This document shows, piece by piece, positions 1 to 12,289 of a DNA stretch of 64,000 bases. Both the position numbers and the translations under genes were made by a program. Source of the DNA: Bremia lactucae (lineage: Eukaryota > Oomycota > Peronosporomycetes > Peronosporales > Peronosporaceae); the NCBI RefSeq assembly GCF_004359215.1, contig NC_090616.1:1646414-1710413 (forward strand), written 5' to 3'. Numbering within the stretch: position 1 is the stretch's first letter; the number at the start of each line of letters is the position of its first letter. A model generated the notes under the pieces. That model searched no databases. It was not told where the DNA came from and saw only the letters and a list, made by a program, of their open reading frames with translations.

Positions 1-315
1 GCGTGAAAACTAATGCCTTTGCAGGATTTCGCATCCACGCGAAGTTTGTAGCAACGCAAATTTGCTAGAAAAAAAGCTCTTTTTGTCCTTTTGAGGTTGC
101 TTCAGAATTAAATTTAAGCTAATATGGCTGCTTTCGTATAATGGCAGCTCGACTTCATGGCTGCTAGGTTTTTATTATTAAAAAAATTACGTTTTCATCC
201 AAGTATGGGATTCAACACCAGTTTTTTTTTTAATTTTCAGTCGAATATCGCCCTTCATTCGGTACCAATCGGTTTAACGTATAGGTCTAAGCAATTGCCA
301 GTGTTTCGGTAAACA

Positions 316-984
316 ATGGAGAAGCATGGGTCATCAACATGCGCCAGTTTTCTCTCGAACGATGGCAGCGATGACTTAGTCGTGCGCTTTAAATGGGAAG
401 GTGAGGCCATTGGCCTCGAGCTTATGCGAGAAACCTCCCCCGCCACCGTGCATACGGTTCACTGGGGCGCGAACCCGCTTGGCGTGACATTAGGCGTCGA
501 GGAAACGTCACGACGTGTCATCGTGACGCGCTCGACGCGCTCCGATGTAAGCGTCGGTGATGTGCTCATTACAGCACGTGGGGAATCAATTACAGAAGAG
601 AATTTCGTGACGCGCATGGCGGAATTGAAGCTCGAGCATGAATATAGTCCAGGCATCCCGTTTGTGTTTGCACCGCCTCCGACGCCTGTGCACGTGAAAA
701 AGTGCGAAGGCGCACTCAAAGAAGCAGGTGTTAACTCAACTTTTGAGTTGCGATTTGTTGACGGGCGCGTGGTGCGATACCTTGAAATGAAGGAGCTTCA
801 TGTTCTCATACGGAACTCGCACAAACCGTGCACCATGGCTTTTGTGCAGTGCCACGAAAAGCAATTTTATGGTATCTTACAGAAACAGGAACAGCACCGA
901 CGCAAGCTGCATCATGCGAATCAAGCGGCAGCAACTAGTGCAGGTTTGGCATTAGCCGCGGCCGTGGTCGTGAATTTGACATGA
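316..984 (+). CDS. PDZ-like domain protein with C-terminal hydrophobic tail
   Basis: A 222-residue ORF starting at ATG 316 and ending TGA at 984. Residues about 50-118 read like a PDZ fold: an NPLGVTLG carboxylate-loop-like stretch, then GDVLITARGESIT, which resembles the GD-x-I/L-x-x-x-N/G core strand of PDZ domains. A second globular part follows (about 127-185; 'ELRFVDGRVVRYLEM'). Residues 203-220 are Ala/Val/Leu rich without charge and end four residues from the C-terminus, so the protein may be tail-anchored. Its partner is unknown; PDZ domains usually bind C-terminal peptides of other proteins. It is the last host-like gene before about 40 kb of retroelement debris and has no obvious partner gene. 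Codon use looks like the right-hand host genes. I am fairly sure it is a real gene; the PDZ call is by eye and moderate. Confidence 0.7.
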   Translation: MEKHGSSTCASFLSNDGSDDLVVRFKWEGEAIGLELMRETSPATVHTVHWGANPLGVTLGVEETSRRVIVTRSTRSDVSVGDVLITARGESITEENFVTRMAELKLEHEYSPGIPFVFAPPPTPVHVKKCEGALKEAGVNSTFELRFVDGRVVRYLEMKELHVLIRNSHKPCTMAFVQCHEKQFYGILQKQEQHRRKLHHANQAAATSAGLALAAAVVVNLT

Positions 985-1847
985 AGACACGCAAAGCACA
1001 GTTTATCGAATTACCGGTAGTTGGGTTACGAAGGGGTTAGAAAGGGTATACATATTTTACGTTGAACAATGCCAAGTTTTTAAGTTGACAACAGAATTCA
1101 TTCGGAGGCGTTGTCTGCAAAACACTAGCAATAGTTACGAGGCACACAATGCTTAGCCAATTTGAGGGCAACAAGTATTGTTTAGTGGATACTACGTCAA
1201 GGTAAACCGTTGGCTATCTTTTAATGACCACCTGTGATAAATATGGTAACTAGCAATTGATTGTTTCGACAATTTCGTTACATGGTTTTAAATGGCAGAT
1301 TGAAAGGTTGGACTCGATATAGAAATTACCTTAACAAGAGCTTAATTATTAACAAATTAGATGTAGTCGCGACATATTCAGTTCAGCCGATATCATAAGG
1401 ACGCGTCACGCACTTCTTTAACTTTCAAAAATAATCTTTTGTCGTAGGGGTGCATTACATTAAAAGTATTTCCTGTAAGATGAATAAACAATATTGTTTC
1501 CTAGAAGAGGAAGATAATTGCTACCTCAAAGAAATTTTTTTTGTCTTCATCTCCGTTATTTGTAATAATGTATTCAAAATAACGAATTTTTAAAGATCGT
1601 CATTATCAAAATTTAAGACAAATTTCCTTTGTGTAGAAGCAGTACATTTAACAAGCAGCGAGAGAGAGAAAAGGCATCTTATCACCCGACAATTATGTAA
1701 AACTGAAATTCTAATTAGTAGACACGATTCGCGCAACTGGCTATCGCAAAGTTCGGCGACACAAATTCGTCGCAGATTCCTTTAAGAAGAATATTTTACT
1801 GATTTATCGATTGGTAGGCTGCTCGACCTAGTATTCAAGAGCAGACG
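985..1847. other. Intergenic, no gene seen
   Basis: AT-rich sequence with many stops in all frames. I see no gene, RNA gene or clear repeat. It separates the PDZ-like gene from the first LTR. Confidence 0.5.
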
Positions 1848-2357
1848 TGTAACGGACCCTTTGCTATTACTATTAACAGTTCAAGACACCTATACTGATA
1901 ACATGAAAGGTGGGGTGGCTCGGTTACTTCACGTACACGACGTACAGAGGAAGATTACAGGAAGCTAAGTATTCTAAGCTACTAAAAATTAGTTCTTAGC
2001 TTTCAAAATAGAAAAAAGTAAAACTATATTGACATATTTAGCTCCTACGCAACGATCTTTTATCTACTACTGACTTAAATATATTAATAACAAACTATGT
2101 ATGGCGCCTCCTTGCGCACCGCTTGGTCGTGTTTGTGACGATTGGCGGAGTTGATTTAAAATTAAATTAAACAATCAATAAAACTAATGTCTTATTGCAT
2201 CACGTATTACCAAACTTAAAAAAATACTGGAACTATCAAGTCAGATAATATATAAAGGTGGTTATTTGTACGTCTGTGCCTTTTTCTTTCATAGAACATA
2301 ATATTAATTATTACTCTTTTGAGAAATAATACTTATGTAACGGGACGCCCCGTTACA
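1848..2357 (-). repeat. Gypsy LTR (family A), complete, 510 bp
   Basis: The unit begins TGTAACGG and ends CCCCGTTACA, the TG...CA LTR signature with symmetric ends. The inner landmarks (acgtacacgacg, atggcgcc...gcgcaccgc, gacgattgg) recur in the LTR-like pieces near 13.5 kb, 15.3-15.8 kb (reversed), 21.7 kb and 34.1 kb. Its sense is inferred to be minus, because the copy at 15.3-15.8 kb, which reads the other way, directly precedes a plus-strand primer-binding region and gag. It would then be the 3' LTR of the minus-strand element whose integrase lies at 3.75-5.1 kb. Confidence 0.75.
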
Positions 2358-2492
2358 TAACCCATCCTTAACCATCAGTCACTATAGTATCTGATGTGGG
2401 ATAACAGGAAAATACTATTATGTCTTTCCTGAGATTGCGTTATTGATTAAATTCCATTTTTATCGAGTTATTGATATTATTCAGAAATTAGT

Positions 2493-3830
2493 ATGGCGAC
2501 GAATAAGTCTGTGCGCATAGCCCGTGAGGCCGCAAAGCTGGCGGCTGCACGGACTGATGGTAATGTAAATGTTTCAGTAAACGCTAATGCGTCCACTGTG
2601 GGGAATACGTCACCTTCTACTCCCATTGGAGGAGGCTGGAAAATGTCATCTGTTGATTACATTGCAGGTGACGGTGACAAGTAACCTGCTACACAAGCTG
2701 TAGGTGACTGGTCCAAGTTACCGCCATCGCCCGACTCAGTGGCCTTTTTAAAGGCCGCCGGATCACCCGGCGCCGAGTCCATTAAGCCTTTATATTTTTA
2801 CGAGACAACTAAAGAGATGATGACGAGGTTGTTCGACTCGTCGGACTAATAATGACTTCATGGGTGACGATCACTCTCGTGGCGTTAGTATGCATCACCA
2901 GGAGCTATGTGACTGTGCAGGGAAGAATGCTGCTGGTGCTGCTGCTTTGCATCGCCACGAAAAGAGTGCTTTTTAGGACCGCTCCTAGAGCCATGTTGGC
3001 GTTATTGCTAACATGAGTCAACAGGAGAGACCCGCAAAACGTTGCGGCTCGATCCAGGGAAGAAGCCTTGGTTGCCCTCTAAGGGAAAGCTCGTTGGTTT
3101 GCTAAAACCAACAATATCATCATATTCCGCTGTCCGACTCGTCCATGAAAAAGGCGTCGATGATACTCTTTGTAAGCGGGCAAAGAATGTCAAACCTTTG
3201 CTCCAAGCTTGGACAGCATATGTCCAGAATGTGCAAAGCATAGACCGAGGGCCTGGCTTGGCAAACTGGAGATTTTCAGTGAGCGATTTGAGAAACGAAA
3301 CATAGTCAGTGCACGCTACAAGCTGCATTGTTTGTCCAGAGAGGCAGCGATACCTTGCCAGTCTTTGAAAGGTCATGTGTTTTTATTCGTGCTGCTATAA
3401 GAGCGAAGGTCATGCCCCGAGAGAAGCATACTCTCTTAAAAATCATCAATGAAGGACGCCCATCTCTTGTGAGATGCGCGTAGGGATCGAAACCGCCAAT
3501 CCTTTTACAAGCGCAAGTAGCATTCGTTCTCTTATTGACCCTCCGTCGAGGAGAATAAGTCTCGTCGTACTATAACTCGCGGCGTCGGTCGATAATGCGT
3601 CTCGTGACCAGTTGAGAAATTGTGCGTAAGTTGCGACTGAACATTTGACGAACAAAAGGACAGATCGGTCCCTTCAAAACGATCTTGAAACAGCTCGTCA
3701 GAGGATCCTTTTTTGGTAGAAAAGTGTGAAACGTATGGCTCATGAGAATCAGATTATGTTCCGAGACCATAAGGCTCTGGCGGTTGCCCTAGATCGTTCC
3801 AGTGTAATTTGGAATCGGAAGAAGCCTTTT
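2493..3830 (+). pseudogene. Antisense ORF of the Gypsy element, broken copy E1
   Basis: Reading away from the LTR, opposite to pol. An ATG ORF at 2493-2684 (Ala/Asn/Ser rich) stops, and the frame continues after the stop with a 'PLYFYETTKEMMTRLF' segment. Homology to the copy at 35.6-36.8 kb then appears: LRLDPGKKPWL near 3045, LLQAWTAYVQNV near 3200, RFEKR and YKLHCLSREA near 3280-3345 after a frame change, and a coiled-coil end at about 3620-3800 with NDLETA, HENQI and DHKALA. Several synonymous-type codon differences separate the copies while the residues match, as expected for a once-selected protein on this strand. Stops and at least two frame changes make this copy dead. Function unknown. 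Confidence 0.55.
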
Positions 3831-5118
3831 TTTATGTAACGGGCGGAGACGCCCAATATAAAACGTAGGAAATGCGTCAGCTCGATCGTGTACGCATTGC
3901 CTTGGCGATTAAGTAGACTAAAGGGGACGATATACCTTGACAGTAATTTATTACTGCCCACATTTGTCGCTACATGTTTTGGTTTACCGTATACAGTAGG
4001 ATTTGGTCATTCACATGGAATGGAAGTATGTTTGCTCTTCCATTTTTATCAGAGTTTTGTTTCTGTTGGTCCACTGCATCAGCGATGGAATACTGTACGA
4101 ACCGGACTGATGCTTCACTAGAAAACAAGAGAACACCTACTGACTCGTTTTGCTTTTTTCAGTGCGACCGGTTCGCACTGCAATATTTTTAATCTCCTCT
4201 ATAAAGAGAGCATTATTGTTCTTTCTTATATCATTGTTTTCGATGCTGAGTCTTTCAGCAGCGTTGCCAAAGTTAGCAATGGCATTATTGTCCTTACTAA
4301 ATTTGTTTACCTCAATGTTAATGAAATCAACATTGGATTTCTTCCCATTGATCTTAGGGCCAATGCGCGATGAGCAAGAGCGAGAAAGTTCTTTTCTCGA
4401 GCGATCTTCCCCCCCCCCCCGCTTGAATAAAAGTCACTCTTCAACGAGGTGGGAATACGATGATGGCATAAGCCGTTCATGAAAAAAAGGTGTATGTTTT
4501 GTAAAAGCATACACTGAGTTGTTGATTGTAATTTCTACCATCGGCAAGAACTCGCTCAAACTCTTAAAAAAGTGGACATATCAGCGAAGTATCTCTTCGA
4601 GGATACGGTTTGTGTACTCCATCTGACCATTTGTTTCAGAATGATCAGAAGTTGACGTTTTATATGAACACGGTTTGTTAGAATTCTGCCGTGAATCTAG
4701 GATTTCTATCTGAGGTCAGATCGCTGGGTGACTTATGTATTGGAAATAGCTTGTCAACTTAAGACGCGAGCACAGTATTTGGCTGTGATCGACTCCGGGA
4801 CTAAAGCAATATGAACTATTTTGATGAAACGAACAACAAAAACAAGAATATCATTATTATTATGCTCGTCGTTGGGGGATCCGAAGACGAAGTCACTGCC
4901 AGCACTCTGCCGGAACAGGCAGAGGTTGTAACGGAGCACAAGGTGAAGCACTGGGCTTCACACGTTGTCAAACGCTGCAAGCACCTATGTACTTGCGGAT
5001 GAATTCATACTGGCGTGGCCAGTAGAAGTCGCGACTTTTGTGAAAATAAGTGTTCTTACGTCCACGATGACCACTTATTCGTGCATGGTGGCACTCATAC
5101 ATTATGTATTAACGTGCA
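3749..5118 (-). pseudogene. Gypsy integrase fragment (HHCC, core, GPF/Y-type end)
   Basis: Minus-strand pieces of one integrase in normal order: an HHCC zinc-binding part at about 4965-5118 (YECHHA, then DFYWPRQ), core at about 4754-4951 (HNNNDILVFV, VPESITA), the 'PFF.NGL.H.R.P' segment at about 4307-4510, and the GPF/Y-type tail at 3830-3961 (KLLSRYIVPF...NAYTIEL). Many stops and frame changes. Its upstream end at 5118 abuts an inverted RNase H/linker block. Confidence 0.65.
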
Positions 5119-5542
5119 TCTTTACGCAAGTCCGTGAACCGTCCACACCTCTCGCAAATAATGACGAGATAGTTGTCTTTTTCACGAAGCATTATTTCTC
5201 CGAGGAGTACAAATCAGGACGACTTAGCCTCGTTGTGGATGCTCTTTCGCGCCGGCCCAGTTTTGAGCTAACCGCGCAAATAAACAGTGAGCATAAGGCC
5301 ACTGTTGCAACAATAAGTGGTCTGTCGTCAACACTACTCGACGACGTTAGACAGCTTTTCAAGAAGAAAAGGCTCTTATAAGGCAGATGGATTACCTTTA
5401 AAATGCATCCCAACGATCCTTAAAAGGATTGTCGAAACCAACAGATCGATACACAACACTCAATGGGTTCGTGTATTACACGGTCATTGCTGGCGATACA
5501 CCCCATGATATCACCCCCACCCATAATAAACGGAATCGTCAC
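5119..5542 (+). pseudogene. Inverted block: RNase H end plus linker of Gypsy pol
   Basis: Plus-strand coding remnant with EEYKSGRLSLVVDALSRRP, then STLLDDVR and DRYTTLNGFVYYT, ending at PTHN. In intact pol this stretch lies directly upstream of the integrase HHCC part, which here begins at 5118 on the opposite strand. The block is therefore flipped relative to its minus-strand neighbours. Homologous to about 28845-29245 of the plus-strand copy. Confidence 0.65.
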
Positions 5543-6870
5543 GGCTTGATGCTGCCAATTTATACATGGCTCGTACTTTCTGAACCTTGGTTATCAAACG
5601 ATGGCATCAAAATTGTCATTTAAATCAAGTACGATGATATCATCATCGTGTTGATTACCCTTAAACGTGTATTGTATACCAACTGCACGTTTATTAATTG
5701 TTACAGATGCGCCTGTTGCTAGGCGTACTGTCATCATCGCTAGAGCAATTACGCGCTTAATGAACTTGAGCCTGCGATTTTCTAGCGATTGGCGTCATAA
5801 GATTGTTCGACGCCGCATAATCGATGAGAAAGTTTACTGACAAATTTTGTGCCACTGATATTCTAAGGGTTGTGAGGTTAACCTCAACCCCTGATGCATT
5901 TACACACGATGTTTGTGTATGAGGCGCAAACCTCGTCATCAGGCCTGCAAATTTTTTTGACGTTGCTGAATCAGTAAGGAGCTCCGCACCTACTGACCCG
6001 ACCGTATTTTGACGATCCGCCTCGCCGTTGCGGTTTCGCAACAGCGTCGAACTTGCATCCTCCGCTGTCCTTGCGGAGGGACGATCTTTTTGCTTAGTGC
6101 TTTTATGCACTGGTCGTGGGGAGCTATACTCATAGGCGTAGTGGCCCGTCTTTTGACAACGGTTACATTTTTGTAATCTTTTTGACTGAAGAGCAAGGTT
6201 TCTCTCTCTCTACAAACGAGAGGTGCATGGATTCTGGACCTCCGTTTTCTTTTCCTCTCGGTGGACGATAAACACCCGACCGGACATAGCCTGTTTCAGG
6301 CCGAAGTCCTCTTCTTCCGCTAAAGCGGACGCTTGGTCAAGCGTCTTTGATTCGAGCCGACATAGATGGGTCTTGACAGGACCGTTTGCGAGACCCTTAA
6401 TGAACACACTAACCTATGTATGTTCATCAATTGGATACCTCACGATATGACTGACCAAGTATCGTGTATGTTGGGATAAGCGTGAAGGTCACGCTCGCCC
6501 TGCTTCAAATTCAAGAGCTCGGCTCGAGCTCTGAATTTGGCACGTGGCAGCTCAAATATTTGCCTGAGCCGGGTCTTATACGACTTATAATCGCATGGGT
6601 CGTGAAGCTTGAGCCTCAGGCCCAAAATTGGCATCCGGCTAAGTTGGACATGCCAAATTTCTTTTTGTCGCATCATCAATGATGCGGCAAACTTCAATGG
6701 CGTCGTTTAAATTGACAATCATCTATAAAGGAGTTGTCCTCGACTGCCTTGAACTTAGAGATATCTATATTTAAGCTTTTGGGTGGACGTGGAAGCGCCG
6801 GTCCATTAGCAGCATGTAACTGCTGCTGTCTCAACGAAGTAAAAGGTCTCCTTCATTGGCTCGTAACCGA
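5543..6870 (-). pseudogene. Gypsy gag-protease fragment
   Basis: Minus-strand fragments: the protease-region end near 5600-5850 (cf. NNLMTPI, the place of the D-C-G-A-S-N motif in other copies), the zinc-knuckle region with KRCRK-like residues near 6110-6190, and the gag motif DQASALAEEEDFGLKQA near 6300-6360, followed upstream by further gag (LKQGERDLHAYPNIHDT) to about 6700. Decayed by stops and frameshifts. Confidence 0.6.
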
Positions 6871-8245
6871 TATTGGGTCGAAATAGTATTTTCTAAGAAC
6901 GAACGGTTTCTCAGCAGCTCATCGATGAGCAAAAGTGTTATCATTGGGAAGAGTCAGAATGAACGATTTACGTCCGAATGCTGGATCTTCTGAAAAAAAC
7001 TTTTAAATAAGAATTTAATCGAATTGAAGAATGTATTCTCTGAATCGGTACCATGCGAGTTGCCAAAGGATAAATCACTCGACAAGAAATCGACCTGATT
7101 CCAGTTTGGATATACTGTGTGGCCATTGCCTCTTGATAAGTGTTGGCGATCGACAAATTCTTTTCCGATCGCTAAGCAGCAGGCCATGTAAGAGTTGGCC
7201 TTCCCACATAGCTCTCCAACCTTATGTGTGCGTAAAACATCAGGAGGATGGCGAATTATGGATGCATTCAATTGATTGAACGCTACACCGGTACCGGCTT
7301 AAACGCCGATACCACCAAAACAAAAACGTAATCATTGATGGTATGTCAAAGAGTACTATCTTTCCGTCTATGGTTCTGATGGATGGACTCTATCAGATCC
7401 TTATCCGTGAATAGGATATTCCGTTCACAGCAGTAAGCACCCCAAGCGGTATGCTATAGGATTGGCTAGTCATGCCACAGGGACTTAGTAATACCCCTGC
7501 GACATTTAGCAAATGTGTAAGCAGCCTGTTGATGTCAGTGAGGAATTTCGCATCGAATTATCTTGATGATGTCTTCGTAAATAGTAGAACCATTGACGGA
7601 AAGTCCGACGTCAGAATACATTGTACCCACGCCCGAAAAGTATTTACATTTGTGCGTAAGCTCAAGTTTTATGCAAACCTCAAGAAGTTTTTTTTTGCTG
7701 CAAGCAAAATACCACTTCTTATGATTTGTTTCGTGGGTATACATGATTTACGCCCGGATCCGGAAAAAATCAAGGTGATCATTGATTGGCTTCTGGTAGT
7801 CGATGTAAACGGACTAATAAAGTTTCTCGACTTAGCGGCATACCTGCACAAGTACTCACGCAATTATGCCAAAATGACAGTACATCTTAATTCTTCATTG
7901 GTGAAAAATGTTAAGTAGTTATGAAAGCTAATTGTCAGTGTTCTTTTGCGAAAATCATGCGATGCTTGATGCTATCACTAATCCTGGTGATTGCAGGCCA
8001 AGACCGACCACTTCATGTGGTCTCTGACGCCAGCAATTTTGCAATCGGCTGTGCCTAAATGCAATATGACATAGATGGCGCAGAATGCGTCGTCTGCGAT
8101 CAGTCGCGTCAGCTTCAACCAGCTGAAGGCAATTACTAAATTCATGACAAGGAATTTCCTGCTATGAAATATGCAATTGCTATGTTTAGGTGTATCTTTT
8201 GGGAGATAGACTGCTCATTGTATTTATGGATCATGTCTCCTTTTT
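6871..8245 (+). pseudogene. Gypsy reverse transcriptase-RNase H fragment
   Basis: Plus-strand RT remnants: a pre-RT segment near 6880-7270, then MPQGLSNTPATFSKCV at 7472 and ASNYLDDVFV at 7545-7575, where the YxDD box reads Y-L-D-D. DPEKIKVIIDW and KFLDLAAYLHKYSRNYA follow. RNase H remnants at about 7990-8240 include VSDASNFAIGCA and a HDKEFPAMKYA-type stretch. Stops throughout. This block is contiguous in pol with the separated block at 5119-5542. Confidence 0.65.
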
Positions 8246-8935
8246 ATCAGATGGCCAACAGGTGAATGTCTTGGAGCGCTCACAAGCGTGTGCATGTCCT
8301 ACGAGTGAGTGCGATGGCCTCACTTGTGGCTCGATCGTTTGCATGAATGTACAAGACCTCAGCGAGGTTACTACTCGTACTTTGGAGTTAGATCGCGACG
8401 GCTGTGCACAAGCACAGGCAACGTCGAAGGTCCACCATTGTGACGTGGGCACAGTTACTTATGGCTGTGCACAATCATAGGCAGAGTAGAAGTTCGAGCA
8501 CTCGAATAGTTTGAGTGGCACGAAACAAGGAAAAGCAACATCCAAGAATTTCAAAGCGTTTGTCTTTAAGATATAGTGCGAAAGTCCTAGATCGAATGGA
8601 AAGTCGATCGTTGAGGATCTCGCTGTGGTAGCGCAACCACAGCTAGAGGCAGTTAGGGTGGATATTTCCTAGACCAGACTTGAGGAAATAAGTCTTCAAG
8701 AATCTCTGGGAATAAGTCCCCAGAAATCTGTGGTCAAACGTTTCTAGGTACCTCTAAAAATAAGTTACAAATATGAAAATGAGGCATCAAATGTCTTAGT
8801 AAATAATGGATCAAATGTAGGCGCTTATACGCTTGATCTAATAGCGCCTACCGCTGAAAACTTGTGAGATAACTCAATTGCCAACGCTTGAACCGCAACT
8901 GTTCTTGCGTGATCTGCTTAGTGGTAAAGTCAAGT
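8246..8935 (+). pseudogene. Gypsy post-protease/pre-RT spacer fragment
   Basis: Contains VNVLERSQACACP and SECDGLTCG, the post-protease spacer seen again at 26.95 kb and, on minus, at 32.35 kb. It runs to LPTLEPQLFLRDLLSGKVK at about 8878-8935, the segment just before RT. In the parent element this lies upstream of RT, but here it sits downstream of RT/RNase H, so block order is scrambled. Confidence 0.6.
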
Positions 8936-10150
8936 ATATATACATGGCCATAACTTCGGTCATGGTCGAATTCGAGCAACGAAATGTGACCCTTGTTATC
9001 TTTAAGCTCGGCGGTAGAGCTAGTGGAGTGGCTCTCACATGTGGCACTTCCATAGATGCCGTTATTCCGACGTGGGAATTCCTTAAACGGGAGTTAACTC
9101 GAATGTTTGCGCCGCCTAATTAGACTTTTTACGTCCGATCGCGAACTTTAGCGACTTGTCGGGGTAAACGCACCGTAGCGGACTATGTCGTGGATTTATG
9201 AATTCTTATTGCTGCCGTGCAGCAAGACCAATTGCCAGCAGTAGTTATATTAAACATCTTTATGGAAGGTCTAACGTAGGTTTTGTCCGAACGGATCCCA
9301 TCTTGCTACTTTCGAAACAGCGGTTGACATTGCGGCTAATACGTAATACGACTTTAAGTCCTCTCGCGAAGTACCTTTAGGTACCATATCAGCTCCTCGA
9401 GCACATCGATTTCGTCTAATAGGCCAGAACCCATGGGCCTTAGCCTTTGTAAGGGAAGAAGAAGAGCTTTAAGCTGTACATTAAGATCCGTAGATGTTAC
9501 TCGTTCGGGAGCACTAAGCATTAAGCCCGACTTGTCCATTTCATAATCCGCGCAAAGCTCGTAAGATCAACAATCCCAATTTGGACCCTTAATCTGGTAC
9601 GGTACAGGAAAACGTCGATACCCAGTAGGGGCGGGGCGCCCTTCTGGGAATGATGTAGGCTCTGTTAAACCACTAGGAGGTAAGAGTAAACAGGACCTAG
9701 CCCTTATTGGCTCGGGCGTAACGGCATAGGGCGTGAGTTCAAGCCTGGCTTGTTAGTCGCTCAAGCGACTGTGAGGAGCTTTGATAAGCCATGATCAGTT
9801 CAAATTGACTCAGGAGCGTCTTGTGATTATATTTGAAGTTATCCCTTGAGGTAAATCAGCGACACGTTGAGGCGCTTAAAGCGCATAGAAGTGATAAAAT
9901 CACTGTTCACTTAGCGACTGCGACTCGTGTAACTGTTCCTGAAGTTCCATTGTACTTGGGTATGAAGTTTCTTGACAGCGGAACGCTGTCTCGTCCTACA
10001 TTTAGATTCGAGATATGATCTTATCCTTTGTATGGCCTGGCTTGAATCCATGAGCCGTTAATCGATTGGAGGTCTAAGACCTCAGGCGCCAAGCGCAATG
10101 TTCCTTACATCGATAAGCTCGTACCTAATAGGTTTGTACGATTTTAATAC
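8936..10150 (+). pseudogene. Second Gypsy family: gag and protease remnant
   Basis: A change of family at about 8940. The gag reads FKLGGRASGVALTCGTSIDA, PTWEFLKRELTRMFAPPN (ends 9121), then ADYV and FMEGLT in shifted frames to about 9350. This matches a gag type I know from Phytophthora Gypsy elements. A protease-like stretch at about 9790-10100 has QIDSGAS in one frame, then ITVHLATATRVTVPEVPLYL and DSRYDLILCMAWLE. Zinc-knuckle region not clear. Heavily broken. Confidence 0.6.
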
Positions 10151-11169
10151 TAAACTGATATTTAGCGCAGTATCATGTTGTAGCGTCCAGTCTCGCCAGT
10201 CTTTTCGCAAACTTATATTGCTTGACCCTAATTAGGAAGGTATTAAAACCATCGCATGAACATAAATAGTTTCGGTGTTGTAGGATAAGGAACAGACTTA
10301 CTAGCAGCCTTGTTAAAAGCCATTGTAAGCGTAGACTAATAAAATGATTGCGGGAGCTCGTAGAGACTCATGGCTGGCAACTTTCGCGTGAAACGCGATC
10401 ATTTAAATATGTCCAGGCATCCATATCTTAAATTGATCGCTATTACTACACCGCCTATGTTTTGGTAACAGGTAATTCGATTTTTAATTACCGGCACTTT
10501 GATGGTGGCAATAAGCCTAATTAATCGGCCAACATCGGCATCGTCATTTTATGGAAATACAGCTTGCGCACGGAATGTCATGCCGGAGAGGGAAGATAGG
10601 ATATTAAAATATGCTTGGTCGTGAATTTGTGTAAAGATTGCACCATTACGCACGGTTAGAAGCAGTTTACTGTGATGTTTTCCTTTATCAACGGATTGAA
10701 TAACACGGATTGGTGGCAGACAAGAGAGTAAGGTAGGAGCTGTACTTGATAACATCATCTCGTAATCTGCTTCCTTTATCAACCGGTTAATAGCCGCAGC
10801 TTGAACACTACCCACGACACAAAAACTCTCACGATGTCAACAAAACGAGCCGTAGTCCTTCTAGGAAAAAAATATACCCATTAAGAGTACATTATTTGCA
10901 TGAGATTAGCCCGGAAGGGGCTACTTGCGCATGCGCAAGACATAAAGCTGGAGAGCGAGGTCACGGAGCATGGCTCGCTAAAGAAGGTAAAGCGTTGGGT
11001 ATCATCACTCAGGGTGTGCAGATACAGCATCAGACAACGATCTTTCCGCAACTCGTGCCATCTAGGGGAAATTTTAACCATTTCAGCTGAACTTTACCTT
11101 CTTATTCTACAACCGGCTCTACGCGTGAGAGACGCTCAGGGAGTATTACAATCGCACAACCCTCCATAA
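10151..11169. other. Decayed sequence, no gene identified
   Basis: No recognisable domain. The longest minus reading frame (10549-10815, 88 codons) begins at GTG and matches nothing I know. Probably more retroelement debris between the second Gypsy piece and the Copia piece. Confidence 0.4.
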
Positions 11170-11880
11170 TTGTGTCACGATGACACGTCGCCTCCATTTG
11201 TTTAAGATGGAAGACAATACAAGTATGTCAATGCATACGAAGAGCTCGTGCTTAATTTGCAGACTATGGGTAAGCCGGTTATCAAGGCATGTCGGCTTTT
11301 GATACTGTTGAGCAGCCTCTCGGTCGAGTACGAATTAATTTCTTTAATCACCGCGAGCGCGAATGACATTACGCCGGTTGATGGCAAGGAAAAGTTTCTG
11401 AAAGAGTGCGAAAGCTTGGAAAAGGAGGGTATTGCCACGGAACGAGAATTAAAGGTGACCGCTGGACAGTTCAAGTACAAAGGAAACTGTAGCAAGCGAA
11501 ACGATCGCAAGCGGAAGGCTCAACAACCAACGACTTCAGAAGCAAGTGTTTCGAGGGCAATTAAGCTGGGCTCATGAAGCGGGACTGTTCTGAATGGAAA
11601 GTTAGTTGAGACGACGATGCAGTGCTTGTCGTGGGAACGGAACGTCTTGACGGACAACTGATCGACAGCGGTGCAAACGACCAAATGACCCCACACAGCT
11701 CAGAAATGGTCGAGTAAGAGTCAATGAATGCTGGTATCGAGGGCACGATTACTAATGGGAAGAAGTTGGCCGTCATGGGTCGTGGATCAGTACACTTGGT
11801 CGATACAAACAAGAACAGCTTTAAGATGAAGGATGATCTTGCAACAGTATGTTTATTTTTCTGTTGGATTGCGCAGGCGG
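11170..11880 (+). pseudogene. Ty1/Copia gag and protease remnant
   Basis: Gag of the UBN2/Copia type: LQTMGKPV, then SVEYELISLI, DGKEKFLKECESLEKEG and RKRKAQQPTTSEAS (ORF 11248-11577). After one frame change come LIDSGANDQMTPHSSEMVE at about 11640-11712 and MNAGIEGTITNGKKLAVMGRGSVHLV, the Copia aspartic protease with a D-S-G-A active site. I see no integrase or RT. It is truncated, with a stop just before ESMNAG. Confidence 0.7.
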
Positions 11881-12289
11881 CTCAAAATGGGGCCCGCACA
11901 GTCATCCCCGTTACAAGGAAAGTGCGCTCAATATTTGAGTCTGCGATCTTTTAGCGATCTGCGTCGTTCGGCGAATGCGGCCCATCAGTTCTTCAAGATG
12001 AGCAACGTGTACGCTGCCTTACCATTGTCAAGGCCAAGCGCGTGGACTCGAACGTGAGTATTGTGATGATGAACGAAAACTACAAAGATGAGGCCGTGCT
12101 GCGCAATATCACGGTGAAGGCATAGAATGAGCCCTACACGGAGTGCAGTAACAGTAGCAATCCTGGTCTTTAATAGGCATACAGAGCGTGTGACTTCGTG
12201 TATTCTGCAGCGTGTTGACGTTCAATGGTTAAAGGAAGCATCATGAATCGGCGCGCCCTCCAAAAATGTGGCAGAGCTGCAATCGACAA
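11881..12289. other. Unassigned retroelement debris
   Basis: Short open frames only (for example 11833-12057). Position suggests more of the Copia element, but I recognise no motif. Confidence 0.35.

Noticed and set aside
10549..10815. 88-codon minus ORF
   Set aside because: Starts at GTG, lies in decayed retroelement sequence, no recognisable domain.
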